Assembly: GCF_001937195.1 (NCBI RefSeq)
Contig: NZ_MSDO01000007.1
Coordinates: forward strand, 62,001 to 126,000
Direction: 5' to 3'
DNA length: 64,000 bases
Origin: Salinicola socius
Lineage (GTDB): Bacteria > Pseudomonadota > Gammaproteobacteria > Pseudomonadales > Halomonadaceae
The notes under the pieces are model-generated. The model had not been told where the DNA came from. It did not search any database and was given only the letters and a program-made list of their open reading frames with translations. The translations under genes and the position numbers were made by a program. This document shows, one piece after another, positions 26,604-35,609 of this stretch (positions are counted from its first letter, which is position 1; each line of letters opens with the position of its first letter).

Positions 26604-27032
26604 ATGTCACTCGAAAAAGTGCTTTATCGTGCCCAGGCTACCGCCACCGGCGGCCGCGACGGTCGCGCCACCTCTTCCGACAAGGCGCTGGACGTCAAGC
26701 TGACCACGCCCAAGGAGCTCGGCGGTAATGGTGCCGACGGCACCAACCCGGAGCAGCTGTTCGCGGCCGGCTACTCCGCCTGCTTTCTCGGCGCGCTGAA
26801 GCTGGTGGCATCAAAAGAGAAAGCCAAGCTGCCCGACGACACGCAGATCCAGGGTGAAGTGGGCATCGGCCCGATCGCTCACGGCTTCGGCATCGAAGTG
26901 GCGCTGACGGTCAGCCTGCCGAGCATGGATCGGGAGCAGGCCGAAGCCCTGGTCGAGAAGGCCCATCAGGTCTGCCCCTACTCGAACGCCACCCGCGGCA
27001 ACATCGACGTGACGCTCAACGTCGAGGTGTGA
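26604..27032 (+). CDS. ohr: Organic hydroperoxide resistance protein Ohr
   Basis: Thiol peroxidase of the Ohr/OsmC superfamily, 142 residues, reducing organic hydroperoxides in the cytosol with lipoylated partners. The peroxidatic Cys60 (SACFLG) and resolving Cys124 (VCPYS) are present, as is the N-terminal arginine region [24 protein letters not shown] is the family signature. An AAGGAG ribosome site precedes the ATG. It follows ohrR, with its own operator in the gap. Confidence 0.95.
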   Translation: MSLEKVLYRAQATATGGRDGRATSSDKALDVKLTTPKELGGNGADGTNPEQLFAAGYSACFLGALKLVASKEKAKLPDDTQIQGEVGIGPIAHGFGIEVALTVSLPSMDREQAEALVEKAHQVCPYSNATRGNIDVTLNVEV

Positions 27033-27080
27033 GTATCCGTAGGTGATCATCGCATCGCGCCCATTTCGGACGCGATCTCG

Positions 27081-27114
27081 ACGGCCCGAACCATCGAAAG
27101 GTGGCTCGGGCCGT
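27081..27114 (+). terminator. Probable terminator after ohr
   Basis: Stem ACGGCCCGA/TCGGGCCGT, extended inside by ACC/GGT. The following TTACATCTTT is only a weak T-tract. It lies about 50 bases after the ohr stop. Confidence 0.6.
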
Positions 27115-27289
27115 TACATCTTTGGTCGCAGCACGGTCCAGAGTGAGACTTTTATCTGATATTTATCGATTTAATTTCAATGATTTATCGTGACATGCAA
27201 AAACACGATGCGGGCATAGCGATAACGCAATAGTCTCGCGCCGCCGACGCTGCCTACCGTGTCGACTCCAACAACCAAGGGATTCGATC

Positions 27290-28681
27290 ATGGTCGCGTT
27301 TCTCATTGCCATGGCGGTGACGGCGTTCGCCGGTACGCTGGTCATCAAGAAATACCAGCCGCAGACCGTACTGCTGCTCGCCGGGCTGGCGCTGTTCGTC
27401 GCCACGGCGCTGTTCTTCCCCGCCCAGTCGATCCTGTTCAAGGAGACCGAAACCAGCGGCTGGGCCGGTTTCGATATCTTCGAGTTCATCCATCAGATCA
27501 TGTCCTACCGCCTGGCCGGGCTGGGGCTGATCATCATGGCCGCCGGTGCCTTCGCCAAGTACATGGACCACATCGGCGCCACCCAGGCGATGGTCAATAT
27601 CGGCACCCGCCCGCTGGCGCGGATGCGCGCGCCCTATCTGGTACTGGCGCTCGGCTACGCGGTGGGCCAGGTACTCAATATCTTCATCCCCAGCGCGGCG
27701 GGGCTCGCCATGCTGCTGCTGGTCACGCTCTACCCTACGCTGGTACGCCTGGGCGTCAGCAAGGCGTCCGCCGCCGCGATGATCGGGATGACCTCGGTGC
27801 TCGATCTGGGGCCGGCCTCCGGCACCGCCAACCTGGCCGCGCATACCGCCAACATGGACGTGGCGATCTACTTCGCCCAGTACCAGATTCCGGCGTCGCT
27901 GTTCATCGTCCCGGTCATCTGCGTGCTGACCTACTTCAGCGCCAAGTATTTCGATCGCCGCAGCGGCCATATTGTCGACCCCGACCCCACTGCCCATGCC
28001 ATCGCCGATGGCGAGACGGAGGCCCCGCGCGTCCCCGGCTTCTATGCGCTGCTGCCGATTCTGCCGCTGACGCTGATTCTGATCTTCAGCAAGCTGCTGA
28101 TCCATCAGATCGAAATCGGCGTGGTGACGGCGATGATCATCGGCGCCGTGCTGGGCCTGTTCTGCGAGATGGTGCGCAAGCGCCGTGAGCTGCAAGCGGT
28201 ATTCAAAGGCTTCATGACCTTCTTCCAGGGCATGGGGCAGATGTTCTCCTCGATCATCTCGCTGATCATCTGCGCCGAGTTCTTCGCCGCCGGCCTCACC
28301 GCCATCGGTGCCATCGACTTCATGATCGGCGCGGCCCAGGGCGCAGGCTTCGGTCTGTTCGGGATGACCCTGGTCACCTGTCTGCTGGTGGCGGTGACCG
28401 CGATTCTCACCGGCTCCGGCAACGCGGCGTTTTTCTCCTTCGCCGGGCTGGCACCCAACGTCGCCGCCGCCACGGCCGCCGGCCCGGTGGCCCTGCTGCT
28501 GCCGCTGCAGTTCACCGCCGGGATCGCGCGCTCGCTGTCGCCGGTTTCCGGGGTGATCATCGCCGTCAGCGAGGCCGCCGGCTGCTCGCCCATCGATATC
28601 GTCAAGCGCACCGCGATCCCGCTGATCGGCGGGCTGATCGTGCTGTTCGTCTATACCGCGCTGTTCGTGGGCGTGAAATGA
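27290..28681 (+). CDS. DcuC family C4-dicarboxylate carrier
   Basis: Inner-membrane carrier, 463 residues and about 12-14 hydrophobic segments. MTSVLDLGPASGTANLAAHTA and AILTGSGNAAFFSFAGLAP are the two conserved helical-hairpin regions of the DcuC/ion-transporter superfamily. In E. coli DcuC exports or exchanges succinate and fumarate anaerobically. Here it heads a group with a fumarase-superfamily lyase, an exported hydrolase and a porin, so uptake of a dicarboxylate-like substrate is the more likely role. That is inference. A long antisense frame over it is a shadow. Confidence 0.85.
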   Translation: MVAFLIAMAVTAFAGTLVIKKYQPQTVLLLAGLALFVATALFFPAQSILFKETETSGWAGFDIFEFIHQIMSYRLAGLGLIIMAAGAFAKYMDHIGATQAMVNIGTRPLARMRAPYLVLALGYAVGQVLNIFIPSAAGLAMLLLVTLYPTLVRLGVSKASAAAMIGMTSVLDLGPASGTANLAAHTANMDVAIYFAQYQIPASLFIVPVICVLTYFSAKYFDRRSGHIVDPDPTAHAIADGETEAPRVPGFYALLPILPLTLILIFSKLLIHQIEIGVVTAMIIGAVLGLFCEMVRKRRELQAVFKGFMTFFQGMGQMFSSIISLIICAEFFAAGLTAIGAIDFMIGAAQGAGFGLFGMTLVTCLLVAVTAILTGSGNAAFFSFAGLAPNVAAATAAGPVALLLPLQFTAGIARSLSPVSGVIIAVSEAAGCSPIDIVKRTAIPLIGGLIVLFVYTALFVGVK

Positions 28682-28757
28682 GCCGCGATCTTCCGCGAAC
28701 CGATGGTCTGAACCTGCAACGTCGAACGACTCTGCACACCTTTGGCGAGAACCGACC

Positions 28758-30140
28758 ATGAATGTTGATCAGCTTCCCGATTCGACCGACCACCTCTTTT
28801 CTCGCGATGCCACCTGGCAGGCGTGGCTGGAGGTCGAACGTGCGCTGGCGCTGACCCAGGCCGAACGAGGCATGATTCCCGCTGCCGCCGCGGCGGAAAT
28901 CGAGCGCTGCGCGACCCTCGATCAGCTCGATCGCGAGGCGCTGGCCACGGACATCGAACGCACCATGTCGCCGGTGATGTCGCTGGTGCGGGCGCTGGCC
29001 GCGCGCTGCGACGGCGACGCCGGCGGCTACGTCCACCTCGGCGCCACGACGCAGAACATCATCCTCAGCGGCAAGATGCTGCAGCTGAAGCGTTCGCATC
29101 GCTGGCTCAAGGCGCAGCTCGCCGCACAGCTCCAGTGTCTGGCGGATCTCGCCGAACGCGGCGCCGAATGGCCGTGCGTCTCGCGCACCAACCGTCGCCA
29201 CGCCCTGCCGATCACCTTCGGCTACAAGGTCGCCGGCTGGATCGAGGAGCTGGAGCGCAACGTCGAGCGGCTGGAGGCGGTGGAATCCCGCGCCTTCGTG
29301 CTCACCTTCGGCGGCGCCAGCGGCGCCATGCACAGCTACGCCGACGAAGGCCAGCCGCTGGCGGAAGCGCTGGCGACGCGGCTGGGCCTCGGCGTGTCGC
29401 GCGTTCATTCCCGCGCCGCCATCGACGGCCTGGTCGAGTACATCACCACGCTGGGACTCTACGCCGCCGGCTGCGAGCGCCTCGGCCAGGAGCTCTACAC
29501 GCTGATGGCCAACGAGTTCGAGGAAGTCAGCGAAAACCAGGGGAATGAAGTGGTCGGCAGCAGCACCATGCCGCACAAGTTCAACCCCAAGTACGCCGTC
29601 AACCTGCTGGCCGAGGCCGGCGAGCTGCGCGGCCTGGTGGCGCCGGCGCTGGAGACCGCCCGCCCCTCCCACGAGGGCGATGCGTCGTGCAACTTCCGCC
29701 TCTACAGGTTGCTCGATCAGGCCGGTGCGCTCGCCTATCGCGTCGCCACCACCCAGCGCACGCTGCTGACCCGGCTGGTGCCCCATCCCGAGCGGATGCG
29801 CGAGATCCTGATGGCCAACGCCGCGCCGCTGATGTCCGAGCACATCATGCTCGAACTGAGCGACGAGATCGGCCGCCAGCGCGCCCACGATCTCGTTCAT
29901 GAGGCCATCGTCGCCAGTCGCGACGGGGCTCGCACCTTTGCCGAGGCGCTGTTCGACGACGACACCGTGCGCCGCCACTACGGCGACCGCGCCACGCTCG
30001 AGCAAGCTCTGCTCCCCGAGCACTACACCGGCCAGAGCCGCCAGATCGCCCTGGCGATGGCGGCCTCGGCCCGGCATCTCGCCACGCGTCTTGCACGCGC
30101 TTTCGAAGAAGAAAAAGAAAAGGAAGGATCATGCCAATAA
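28758..30140 (+). CDS. Fumarase/aspartase superfamily lyase (adenylosuccinate-lyase-like)
   Basis: Cytosolic lyase/cycloisomerase of 460 residues. The superfamily signature GSSTMPHKFNP is near residues 267-277, its serine being the catalytic base loop. GATTQNI near residue 95 and TNRRHALPITFG are the other two conserved regions. It is grouped with adenylosuccinate lyase and 3-carboxymuconate cycloisomerase proteins but is not clearly either. No purine genes are nearby, which argues against PurB. Such enzymes usually release fumarate from a substituted succinate. It overlaps the next gene by 10 bases. Confidence 0.85.
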   Translation: MNVDQLPDSTDHLFSRDATWQAWLEVERALALTQAERGMIPAAAAAEIERCATLDQLDREALATDIERTMSPVMSLVRALAARCDGDAGGYVHLGATTQNIILSGKMLQLKRSHRWLKAQLAAQLQCLADLAERGAEWPCVSRTNRRHALPITFGYKVAGWIEELERNVERLEAVESRAFVLTFGGASGAMHSYADEGQPLAEALATRLGLGVSRVHSRAAIDGLVEYITTLGLYAAGCERLGQELYTLMANEFEEVSENQGNEVVGSSTMPHKFNPKYAVNLLAEAGELRGLVAPALETARPSHEGDASCNFRLYRLLDQAGALAYRVATTQRTLLTRLVPHPERMREILMANAAPLMSEHIMLELSDEIGRQRAHDLVHEAIVASRDGARTFAEALFDDDTVRRHYGDRATLEQALLPEHYTGQSRQIALAMAASARHLATRLARAFEEEKEKEGSCQ

Positions 30141-31111
30141 CACCAAGACGCTCTCTTCGCCTCATGCTGGCGCTGGGCAGCATCGCTCTGTCGCCGCTGG
30201 CGCACTCGCAGACGTCTCAGGTATCAAATACTTCGCAGACCCTGGCCACGGGCAGTCATGAATCGACCTTCACGCTGCCGGATAGCCAGCGCCGGATCGA
30301 GGTCGCAAGCTACGTGCCCGAGGGCGCCGACGCCAAGACGCCGATCGTGTTCGTGCTGACCGGCCTCAAGCGCAACGCCGAGGATTACCGCGACGCCTGG
30401 ATCGATGCCGCCGACGAATACGGCTTCACCATCGTGGTGCCGCGCTTCTCCAAGCAGGACTATCCCGGCGTCGCCGGCTACAACCTGGGCAACCTGGTCA
30501 GTGCCGACGGCCAGCTCAATCCGCCCGAGGCGTGGTCCTACAACGTCATCGACGGCCTCTTCAGCGACTTCGAACGGTCCGGCCAGACCGAGCGCCAGCG
30601 CTACTACCTGTTCGGCCACAGTGCAGGCTGCCAGTTCGTGCACCGCATGCTGACCTTCTCGCCGCAGTCGCGGGTCCAGGCGGCGATCTGCTCGGCGGCG
30701 GGCTGGTGGACGCTGCCCGATACCGACAACGAGTGGCCCTACGGGCTCAAGGGTGCGCCGGTCGAGGTCGACCGTGACGCCCAGCGTCAGCTCGCCGGCC
30801 TGAATCTGCTGGTGACCGTCGGCGCCGAGGATACCGACCCCTGGCACAAGTACCTGCGCCGCAGCTACCAGGCGATGGCCCAGGGCAACAACCGGGTCGA
30901 GCGCGCCTGGATCTACTACAAGACCGCCGAGCAGAAGGCCAACCGCTACGGCTTCGACTTCCATTGGGCGTTCCAGACCGTGCCCGACGTCGGCCACGAC
31001 AACGCCGGCATCGCCCCTTTCGCCGCCGAGCAGTTCGCCGCCTTCGAGCGCGACGGCGCCTTCGATGTCGTCACTCCGGTGACACCGCCGGATAGCACAC
31101 CCCAGCGCTAG
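30131..31111 (+). CDS. Exported alpha/beta hydrolase
   Basis: Secreted serine hydrolase of 326 residues. The N-terminal signal ends near LAHSQ. The nucleophile elbow is GHSAG near residues 161-165, with a possible oxyanion loop FVLTGLKRNAEDY and a C-terminal histidine in VPDVGHDNAG. The fold resembles the PHB-depolymerase/feruloyl-esterase group. Its start lies inside the lyase gene, so the two are coupled. Being periplasmic or extracellular, it could cleave an ester or amide substrate before uptake through the porin encoded next. The substrate is unknown. Confidence 0.85.
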   Translation: MPITPRRSLRLMLALGSIALSPLAHSQTSQVSNTSQTLATGSHESTFTLPDSQRRIEVASYVPEGADAKTPIVFVLTGLKRNAEDYRDAWIDAADEYGFTIVVPRFSKQDYPGVAGYNLGNLVSADGQLNPPEAWSYNVIDGLFSDFERSGQTERQRYYLFGHSAGCQFVHRMLTFSPQSRVQAAICSAAGWWTLPDTDNEWPYGLKGAPVEVDRDAQRQLAGLNLLVTVGAEDTDPWHKYLRRSYQAMAQGNNRVERAWIYYKTAEQKANRYGFDFHWAFQTVPDVGHDNAGIAPFAAEQFAAFERDGAFDVVTPVTPPDSTPQR

Positions 31112-31281
31112 CGCTCGCCTTCGCATCGCATTGTCTATCACTGCCCCTCGTCCGCTCAGCGGGCGAGGCAGGAAACCTGCGTCCGCTCGATGGCCAGCGT
31201 CGAGCCGCGAGCGGCCGCGCCAGCAGCTCCCGACAATTTCCAGAAGCTCCCCACAACATGAAAAACGAACAGGAGTTCACC

Positions 31282-32628
31282 ATGAACACGCCATGCCACC
31301 GCACTACGATCCGGCGGCCCCGACTCGCACGCGCGCTCCCGGCCCTTTCGACAACAACGCTTCTATCGACAACAACCCTTCTCTCGATAGCAACGCCTGT
31401 CGCGGGTACCTGCACTTTGGCATTGACTCTGGCGCTCGCCGCGCCAGCCCAGGCCGATTTCCTGGCGGACAGTACCGCTTCTCTGGAGCTCAAGAACTAC
31501 TTCATCACCCGCGACTATCTCGAGGGCGACAGGGACGACAACAAGCGCGAGGAGTGGGCGCAGGGCTTCCTGTTCCGGGCGGACTCCGGCTTTACCGAAG
31601 GCCCGATCGGGTTCGGCGTCGATACCATCAGCATGCTGGGGGTGAAACTCGACTCGAGCCCATCCCGTTCCGGCACCGGCCTGCTCGAGATCGACGACGA
31701 TGACCGCGCCGAGGACGATTACACCAAGTTCGGCGCCACCGCCAAGATCCGCGCCGGCGACAGCATACTGCGCTACGGCTACCTCGAACCGCGTCTGCCG
31801 TCGCTGCGACCGAATGCCAGCCGGCTGTTCACGCAGTCGTTTCTCGGCACCCAGATCACCTCGACCGACATCGACGGGCTGGAGCTGACCGCGGGCCAGC
31901 TCAACCGCACACGCCAGCGCGACGAGACCGACTACGAGCCGATGGCGCTGAATCGCAAGAGCGGCGCCTATGGCAAGGCCACCAGTACCCGCTTCCAGTT
32001 CGTCGGTGGGGAGTATCATCTCGGCAAGCGCGGGCGGCTCGGCTATCACTACGCGCAGCTGGAAGACATCTACCACCAGCATTACGTTGGAGTGAGCGAC
32101 GGCATCAATCTCGGTTCGGGTCGGCTGGGCGCCGATATCCGTTATTTCGACGCCAGCGAACAGGGCGCTGCCGAGGCCGGCGAGGTGGACAACCGCGCCG
32201 TCACCACGCGGCTGCGCTATCGGCTGAACGGACACACCTTCAGTGGTGGCTATCAGTCCCAGTTCGGCGACACCCCTTTCACCTACCTGAGCGGTACCAA
32301 CGTCTACCTGTTTTCCCAGTATCAGATCAGCAACTTCACCGAGACCGACGAGCGGGTCTGGCACGCCCGCTACGACTATGAGTTCTCACGATTCGGGCTG
32401 CCGGGACTGACCTTCATGGTTCGCTACGCCATGGGCGACCAGGCCAGCGTCAACGGCTTCGACGGCGAGGCGCGGGAGTGGGAACGGGATGTCGATATCG
32501 AGTACATCGTTCAGGGCGGCTGGCTCGAAGGGTTGTCACTGCGCTGGCGCAACGCCGCCCGGCGCGCCAATTTCACCCGCGACGTCAACGAGAATCGCGT
32601 CCTGCTCGGCTACACCTTGAAACTGTAG
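31282..32628 (+). CDS. OprD family outer-membrane porin
   Basis: Substrate-specific porin, 448 residues. A long signal region (to about residue 57, ending APAQA) is followed by FLADSTASLELKNYFITRDY, the usual OprD start, and a beta-barrel ending in ...NRVLLGYTLKL with a terminal aromatic/hydrophobic strand. OprD-type channels admit small carboxylates, amino acids or aromatic acids. The ATG giving MNTPCHRT after AGGAG was chosen. The signal peptide contains an in-frame 18-nt tandem repeat coding STTTLL twice, and is unusually long as a result. It is the last gene of the putative catabolic group. Confidence 0.87.
   Translation: MNTPCHRTTIRRPRLARALPALSTTTLLSTTTLLSIATPVAGTCTLALTLALAAPAQADFLADSTASLELKNYFITRDYLEGDRDDNKREEWAQGFLFRADSGFTEGPIGFGVDTISMLGVKLDSSPSRSGTGLLEIDDDDRAEDDYTKFGATAKIRAGDSILRYGYLEPRLPSLRPNASRLFTQSFLGTQITSTDIDGLELTAGQLNRTRQRDETDYEPMALNRKSGAYGKATSTRFQFVGGEYHLGKRGRLGYHYAQLEDIYHQHYVGVSDGINLGSGRLGADIRYFDASEQGAAEAGEVDNRAVTTRLRYRLNGHTFSGGYQSQFGDTPFTYLSGTNVYLFSQYQISNFTETDERVWHARYDYEFSRFGLPGLTFMVRYAMGDQASVNGFDGEAREWERDVDIEYIVQGGWLEGLSLRWRNAARRANFTRDVNENRVLLGYTLKL
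31348..31401 (+). repeat. 18-nt tandem repeat in the porin signal peptide
   Basis: Two close copies of TCGACAACAACGCTTCTA-type units and a third degenerate one, all in frame, coding STTTLL, STTTLL and SIATPV. Unit length is a multiple of three, so copy-number change would lengthen or shorten the signal peptide without a frameshift. Confidence 0.85.
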
Positions 32629-32650
32629 CCGAGAAACGCCTCGATCCGGC

Positions 32651-33598
32651 TCACGGCAGCAGCGTGACGCCGTCATGGAACGCGCGGTCCTGCTGGCCGC
32701 GTGCCTCGAGCGTTTCGCGCAGTGTATCGATGAAGCGCCGCGCGATGGGGCGCTGACCCGCCGGCGGCAGGATACAGGCGTAGGTCAGCTCGGTGGCGGG
32801 GGTGATCGGGCGCATCACGGTGCCGCCGCCCTCGTTGTCAGCTCCCGCAGTGGCACCGCAGCAGGCCAGATCGAGCAGCCCCAGCCCGAATCCCGCTTCG
32901 ACGAAGCGCGGCACCAGTTGCGTCGAGCCGACCTCCAGCGCGATTCGGGGCTTGCGTCCGATCCCGTCGAACAGTCGATCCAGCCGCTGGCGCCAGATCT
33001 GCTGCGGCTTGAGCGTGACGAAGGGCGAATCGACCAGTGCCTCGACCGGCACGCGTTCGAGCGCCGCCAGCGGATGGGTCGCCGGCATCAGCACCTGGGT
33101 GGTCGCCTGCAGCAAAGGCTCCACTGCCAGCTCGACGATGGCGTTCTCCACCGGCAACGAGAGCAGGCCGACGTTGTAGCGCCGCGATCCGACCTGGCGC
33201 TCGACGTCGAAGCGACTGCCGATATCGATCTTGCAGTTGAGCTCGCGGCAGCTCTCGCGCAGCCGGACGATCGCCGCCGGCAGCAGCGTGGCGCCGATGG
33301 GCGCGGAAGTGATGATGCGCAGGCTCTCGACCGTCTGCTGGCGGATCTCGCCGGCGATGGTGGGGATCTCCTCGACGGCGTTGAGAATGTGCTCGGCTTC
33401 TCGATAGAAGCGCTCGCCTTCCAGGGTCAGCAGCAGTTTCTGATGGGTACGCTCGAACAGCGTCAGCTTGAGCTCCGCCTCCAGCGAGGCGATCAACCGG
33501 CTGGCGGCGGGCTGGCTCAGGTTGGCCGCCTGCGAGGCCGCCGACAGCGAACCGTGCAATACGGTCAACCGGAAAAGTCTGAGAGCCTTGAGATTCAT
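32651..33598 (-). CDS. LysR family transcriptional regulator
   Basis: LysR regulator of 315 residues. The helix-turn-helix is GSLSAASQAANLSQPAASRLIASLE (about 16-40), and the effector domain follows from about 90. Proteins with this N-terminus are often regulators of aromatic or carboxylate catabolism. It faces the porin gene with only 22 bases between the stops, so control of the neighbouring dcuC-lyase-hydrolase-porin group is plausible but not proven. Confidence 0.88.
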   Translation of the reverse strand: MNLKALRLFRLTVLHGSLSAASQAANLSQPAASRLIASLEAELKLTLFERTHQKLLLTLEGERFYREAEHILNAVEEIPTIAGEIRQQTVESLRIITSAPIGATLLPAAIVRLRESCRELNCKIDIGSRFDVERQVGSRRYNVGLLSLPVENAIVELAVEPLLQATTQVLMPATHPLAALERVPVEALVDSPFVTLKPQQIWRQRLDRLFDGIGRKPRIALEVGSTQLVPRFVEAGFGLGLLDLACCGATAGADNEGGGTVMRPITPATELTYACILPPAGQRPIARRFIDTLRETLEARGQQDRAFHDGVTLLP

Positions 33599-33753
33599 GG
33601 GAGGTCAACGGCGCCAATGGAGCGAAGCGAAGAGCCTACCAGAAGCCGGGAGAGAGACACTGCCGCTTTGGTGGCAAGCGGCGTGACGCCGAGGCACGAA
33701 GCACGAAGCACGAAGCATCGTCTCCGATCAGCGCCCCAGCCCGATCGACGTGA

Positions 33754-34137
33754 TCAACGATTCAGAATGATCGCCGTGATCACGCCGGTGGCAACAGCCG
33801 CCAACACGTAATCGCCGTCGATGTTCAGCCAGCGGTGTCCTCGCGGCGGCTCCCGCAGGTGGCGAGCGTGCCAGTCGCGGACCCAGTAGCGATCGTCCCG
33901 ATAGTAGTGATCGGCAAGGTGGCCGCCCTTGTACCAGCCGCGATGATCGTCGCGATCACGGTCGCGACCGCCGCCATGTCGGTCATGGTGATGTCTATCA
34001 TGATGACCGCGGTCGTGGTCGTTGCCACGACCATTGCCATGACCGTGTCCATTGCCATGGCCCGGATTGGCCTGGGCGATTCCGGCGGTGCCCAAGGCGG
34101 CAATCATGACGCCAATCGTCAGTGCACGATGTTTCAT
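33754..34137 (-). CDS. RcnB-like His/Asp-rich periplasmic protein
   Basis: Small exported protein, 127 residues. A signal peptide ends near AQAN. Residues about 25-70 are a low-complexity segment very rich in His, Asp, Arg and Gly (for example HDRGHHDRHHHDRHGGG), and the C-terminal half has the WVRDWHARHLREPPRGHRWL pattern and a hydrophobic end seen in RcnB (PF11776) proteins. RcnB is linked to nickel/cobalt homeostasis; metal binding here is inferred. TAAGGAGGT precedes the ATG. Confidence 0.82.
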   Translation of the reverse strand: MKHRALTIGVMIAALGTAGIAQANPGHGNGHGHGNGRGNDHDRGHHDRHHHDRHGGGRDRDRDDHRGWYKGGHLADHYYRDDRYWVRDWHARHLREPPRGHRWLNIDGDYVLAAVATGVITAIILNR

Positions 34138-34379
34138 GGAAACCTCCTTATGTCGCCGTCCCCACGAAACGGAAAGAAACGAAACGAACAGCGAGTGAGT
34201 CAGAGAATGCACCAAGCTTGACGCGGCAATAAGAAAACAGCGTTCACAAATTGTGCAACTCGCGCCTGTCCCTCCCCGATGAGCGGTGTCCGCCGGAAAA
34301 GTCGGCCCATGGACCGCAGCGGCTCGCACTTAGCGTGCTAAGATCGTGAAACCCTCCTCCTCCGCCCGGACTTGCCGAC

Positions 34380-35609
34380 GTGTCAGTGACCGCCCCTCGA
34401 GCCGCAGCACCCACGCCTTGGCCCACCATCGTGCTGCTGGCGATGACCGCGTTCTGCGCCGCCGCCACGCAACGAATTCTCGATCCGATGCTGCCGCGTC
34501 TCGCCGAGGTCTACACCACTACGCTGAGCGCCGCGTCCTGGGCGATCACCGCCTTCGCCATCGTCTACGGCTGTCTGCAGCTGGTGCTGGGGCCGAGCGG
34601 GGACCGCTACGGCAAGCTGCGCGTAATCTCGCTGTTTTCCCTGCTCGCCGCCGTGGCCAGTCTACTGTGTGCACTGTCGGGCAGCCTGGCGACCTTGATC
34701 GCGGCGCGCATGCTGGCCGGCGTGGGGTGCGCCGCGGTGATCCCGCTGGCGATGGCCTGGATCGGCGACAACGTGCCCTACGAGCAGCGCCAGGCAGTGC
34801 TGGCGCGCTTCCTGATCGGGCAGATCGGCGGCCTCGCCTGCGGCCAGACGTTCGGCGGACTGGCCGCGGAACAGGATTGGTGGCAGTGGCCGTTCCTGGC
34901 CTACACGCTGATGTTCGCCGCCGCCAGCGGGCTGCTGTGGTACCGCGCCGGCCGTCACGAACGGCCCCGGAAACGGGAACGGGAATCGCTCGGCGTAAGC
35001 CTGCGTTACGTGCTGCAGAAGCCGTGGCCGCGGGTGGTACTGATCACCGTATTCTTCGAAGGTGCGGCGGTCTTTTGCGGGTTCGCGTTCGTGGCCAGCC
35101 ATCTGCACGTCGCCGGTGGGTTGCCGTTGACCGAAGCCGGGCTGATCCTGGCGGTGTTCGCTCTCGGGGGGTTGAGTTTCGCGCTGCTGGCGCGACGGCT
35201 GGTGCCGAAACTGGGCGAGAGCGGGCTGTGCCAATCGGGCTGCGTGCTGATCGCGATCGCGCTGGCCGCCATCTGCCTGAGGCCGACGCCCAACGTCGCT
35301 ATCGTCGGCTGCTATCTGTTCGGGCTGGGATTCTACATGCTGCACAATACGCTGCAGACCACCGCCACCCAGATGGCGCCGGAGCGGCGTGGTGCGGCAG
35401 TGTCGCTGTTCGCCACCGCCTTCTTCACCGGGCAGTCGCTGGGCACCGCCATCGGCGGCGGTATCATTGCGCTGTCCGGCACTACACCGACCCTGGCGCT
35501 CGCCGCGGTCGCGGTGCTGCCGGTCGGCTTCGGCTTCGCCCGGCAGCTCCGTCGCCGTGACCGCGCGCTGACCGACTATGCTGCCTCTGCCGACCCGACG
35601 ATCAGGTGA
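34380..35609 (+). CDS. MFS transporter
   Basis: Major facilitator of 409 residues with 12 hydrophobic segments and the loop LGPSGDRYGKLR between TM2 and TM3, resembling motif A. The start is a GTG; another GTG two codons later is equally possible. It overlaps the DUF924 gene by four bases (GTGA), so the two are translated together. The closest-looking group is YnfM/arabinose-efflux-type exporters. Substrate unknown. Confidence 0.85.
   Translation: MSVTAPRAAAPTPWPTIVLLAMTAFCAAATQRILDPMLPRLAEVYTTTLSAASWAITAFAIVYGCLQLVLGPSGDRYGKLRVISLFSLLAAVASLLCALSGSLATLIAARMLAGVGCAAVIPLAMAWIGDNVPYEQRQAVLARFLIGQIGGLACGQTFGGLAAEQDWWQWPFLAYTLMFAAASGLLWYRAGRHERPRKRERESLGVSLRYVLQKPWPRVVLITVFFEGAAVFCGFAFVASHLHVAGGLPLTEAGLILAVFALGGLSFALLARRLVPKLGESGLCQSGCVLIAIALAAICLRPTPNVAIVGCYLFGLGFYMLHNTLQTTATQMAPERRGAAVSLFATAFFTGQSLGTAIGGGIIALSGTTPTLALAAVAVLPVGFGFARQLRRRDRALTDYAASADPTIR

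Noticed and set aside
27254-28759. Very long antisense frame opposite the DcuC-type gene
   Set aside because: Low-complexity composition rich in Arg, Gly, Gln, His and Asp, typical of a high-GC shadow frame; the opposite strand encodes a clear membrane carrier.
28758-30140. Naming the lyase purB
   Set aside because: The superfamily signature is shared by several enzymes, and the neighbours are transport and hydrolase genes rather than purine genes.
33692-33716. Triplicate CACGAAG between the LysR and RcnB-like genes
   Set aside because: Too short and in a simple spacer; no sign of function, and too few units for a CRISPR or iteron array.
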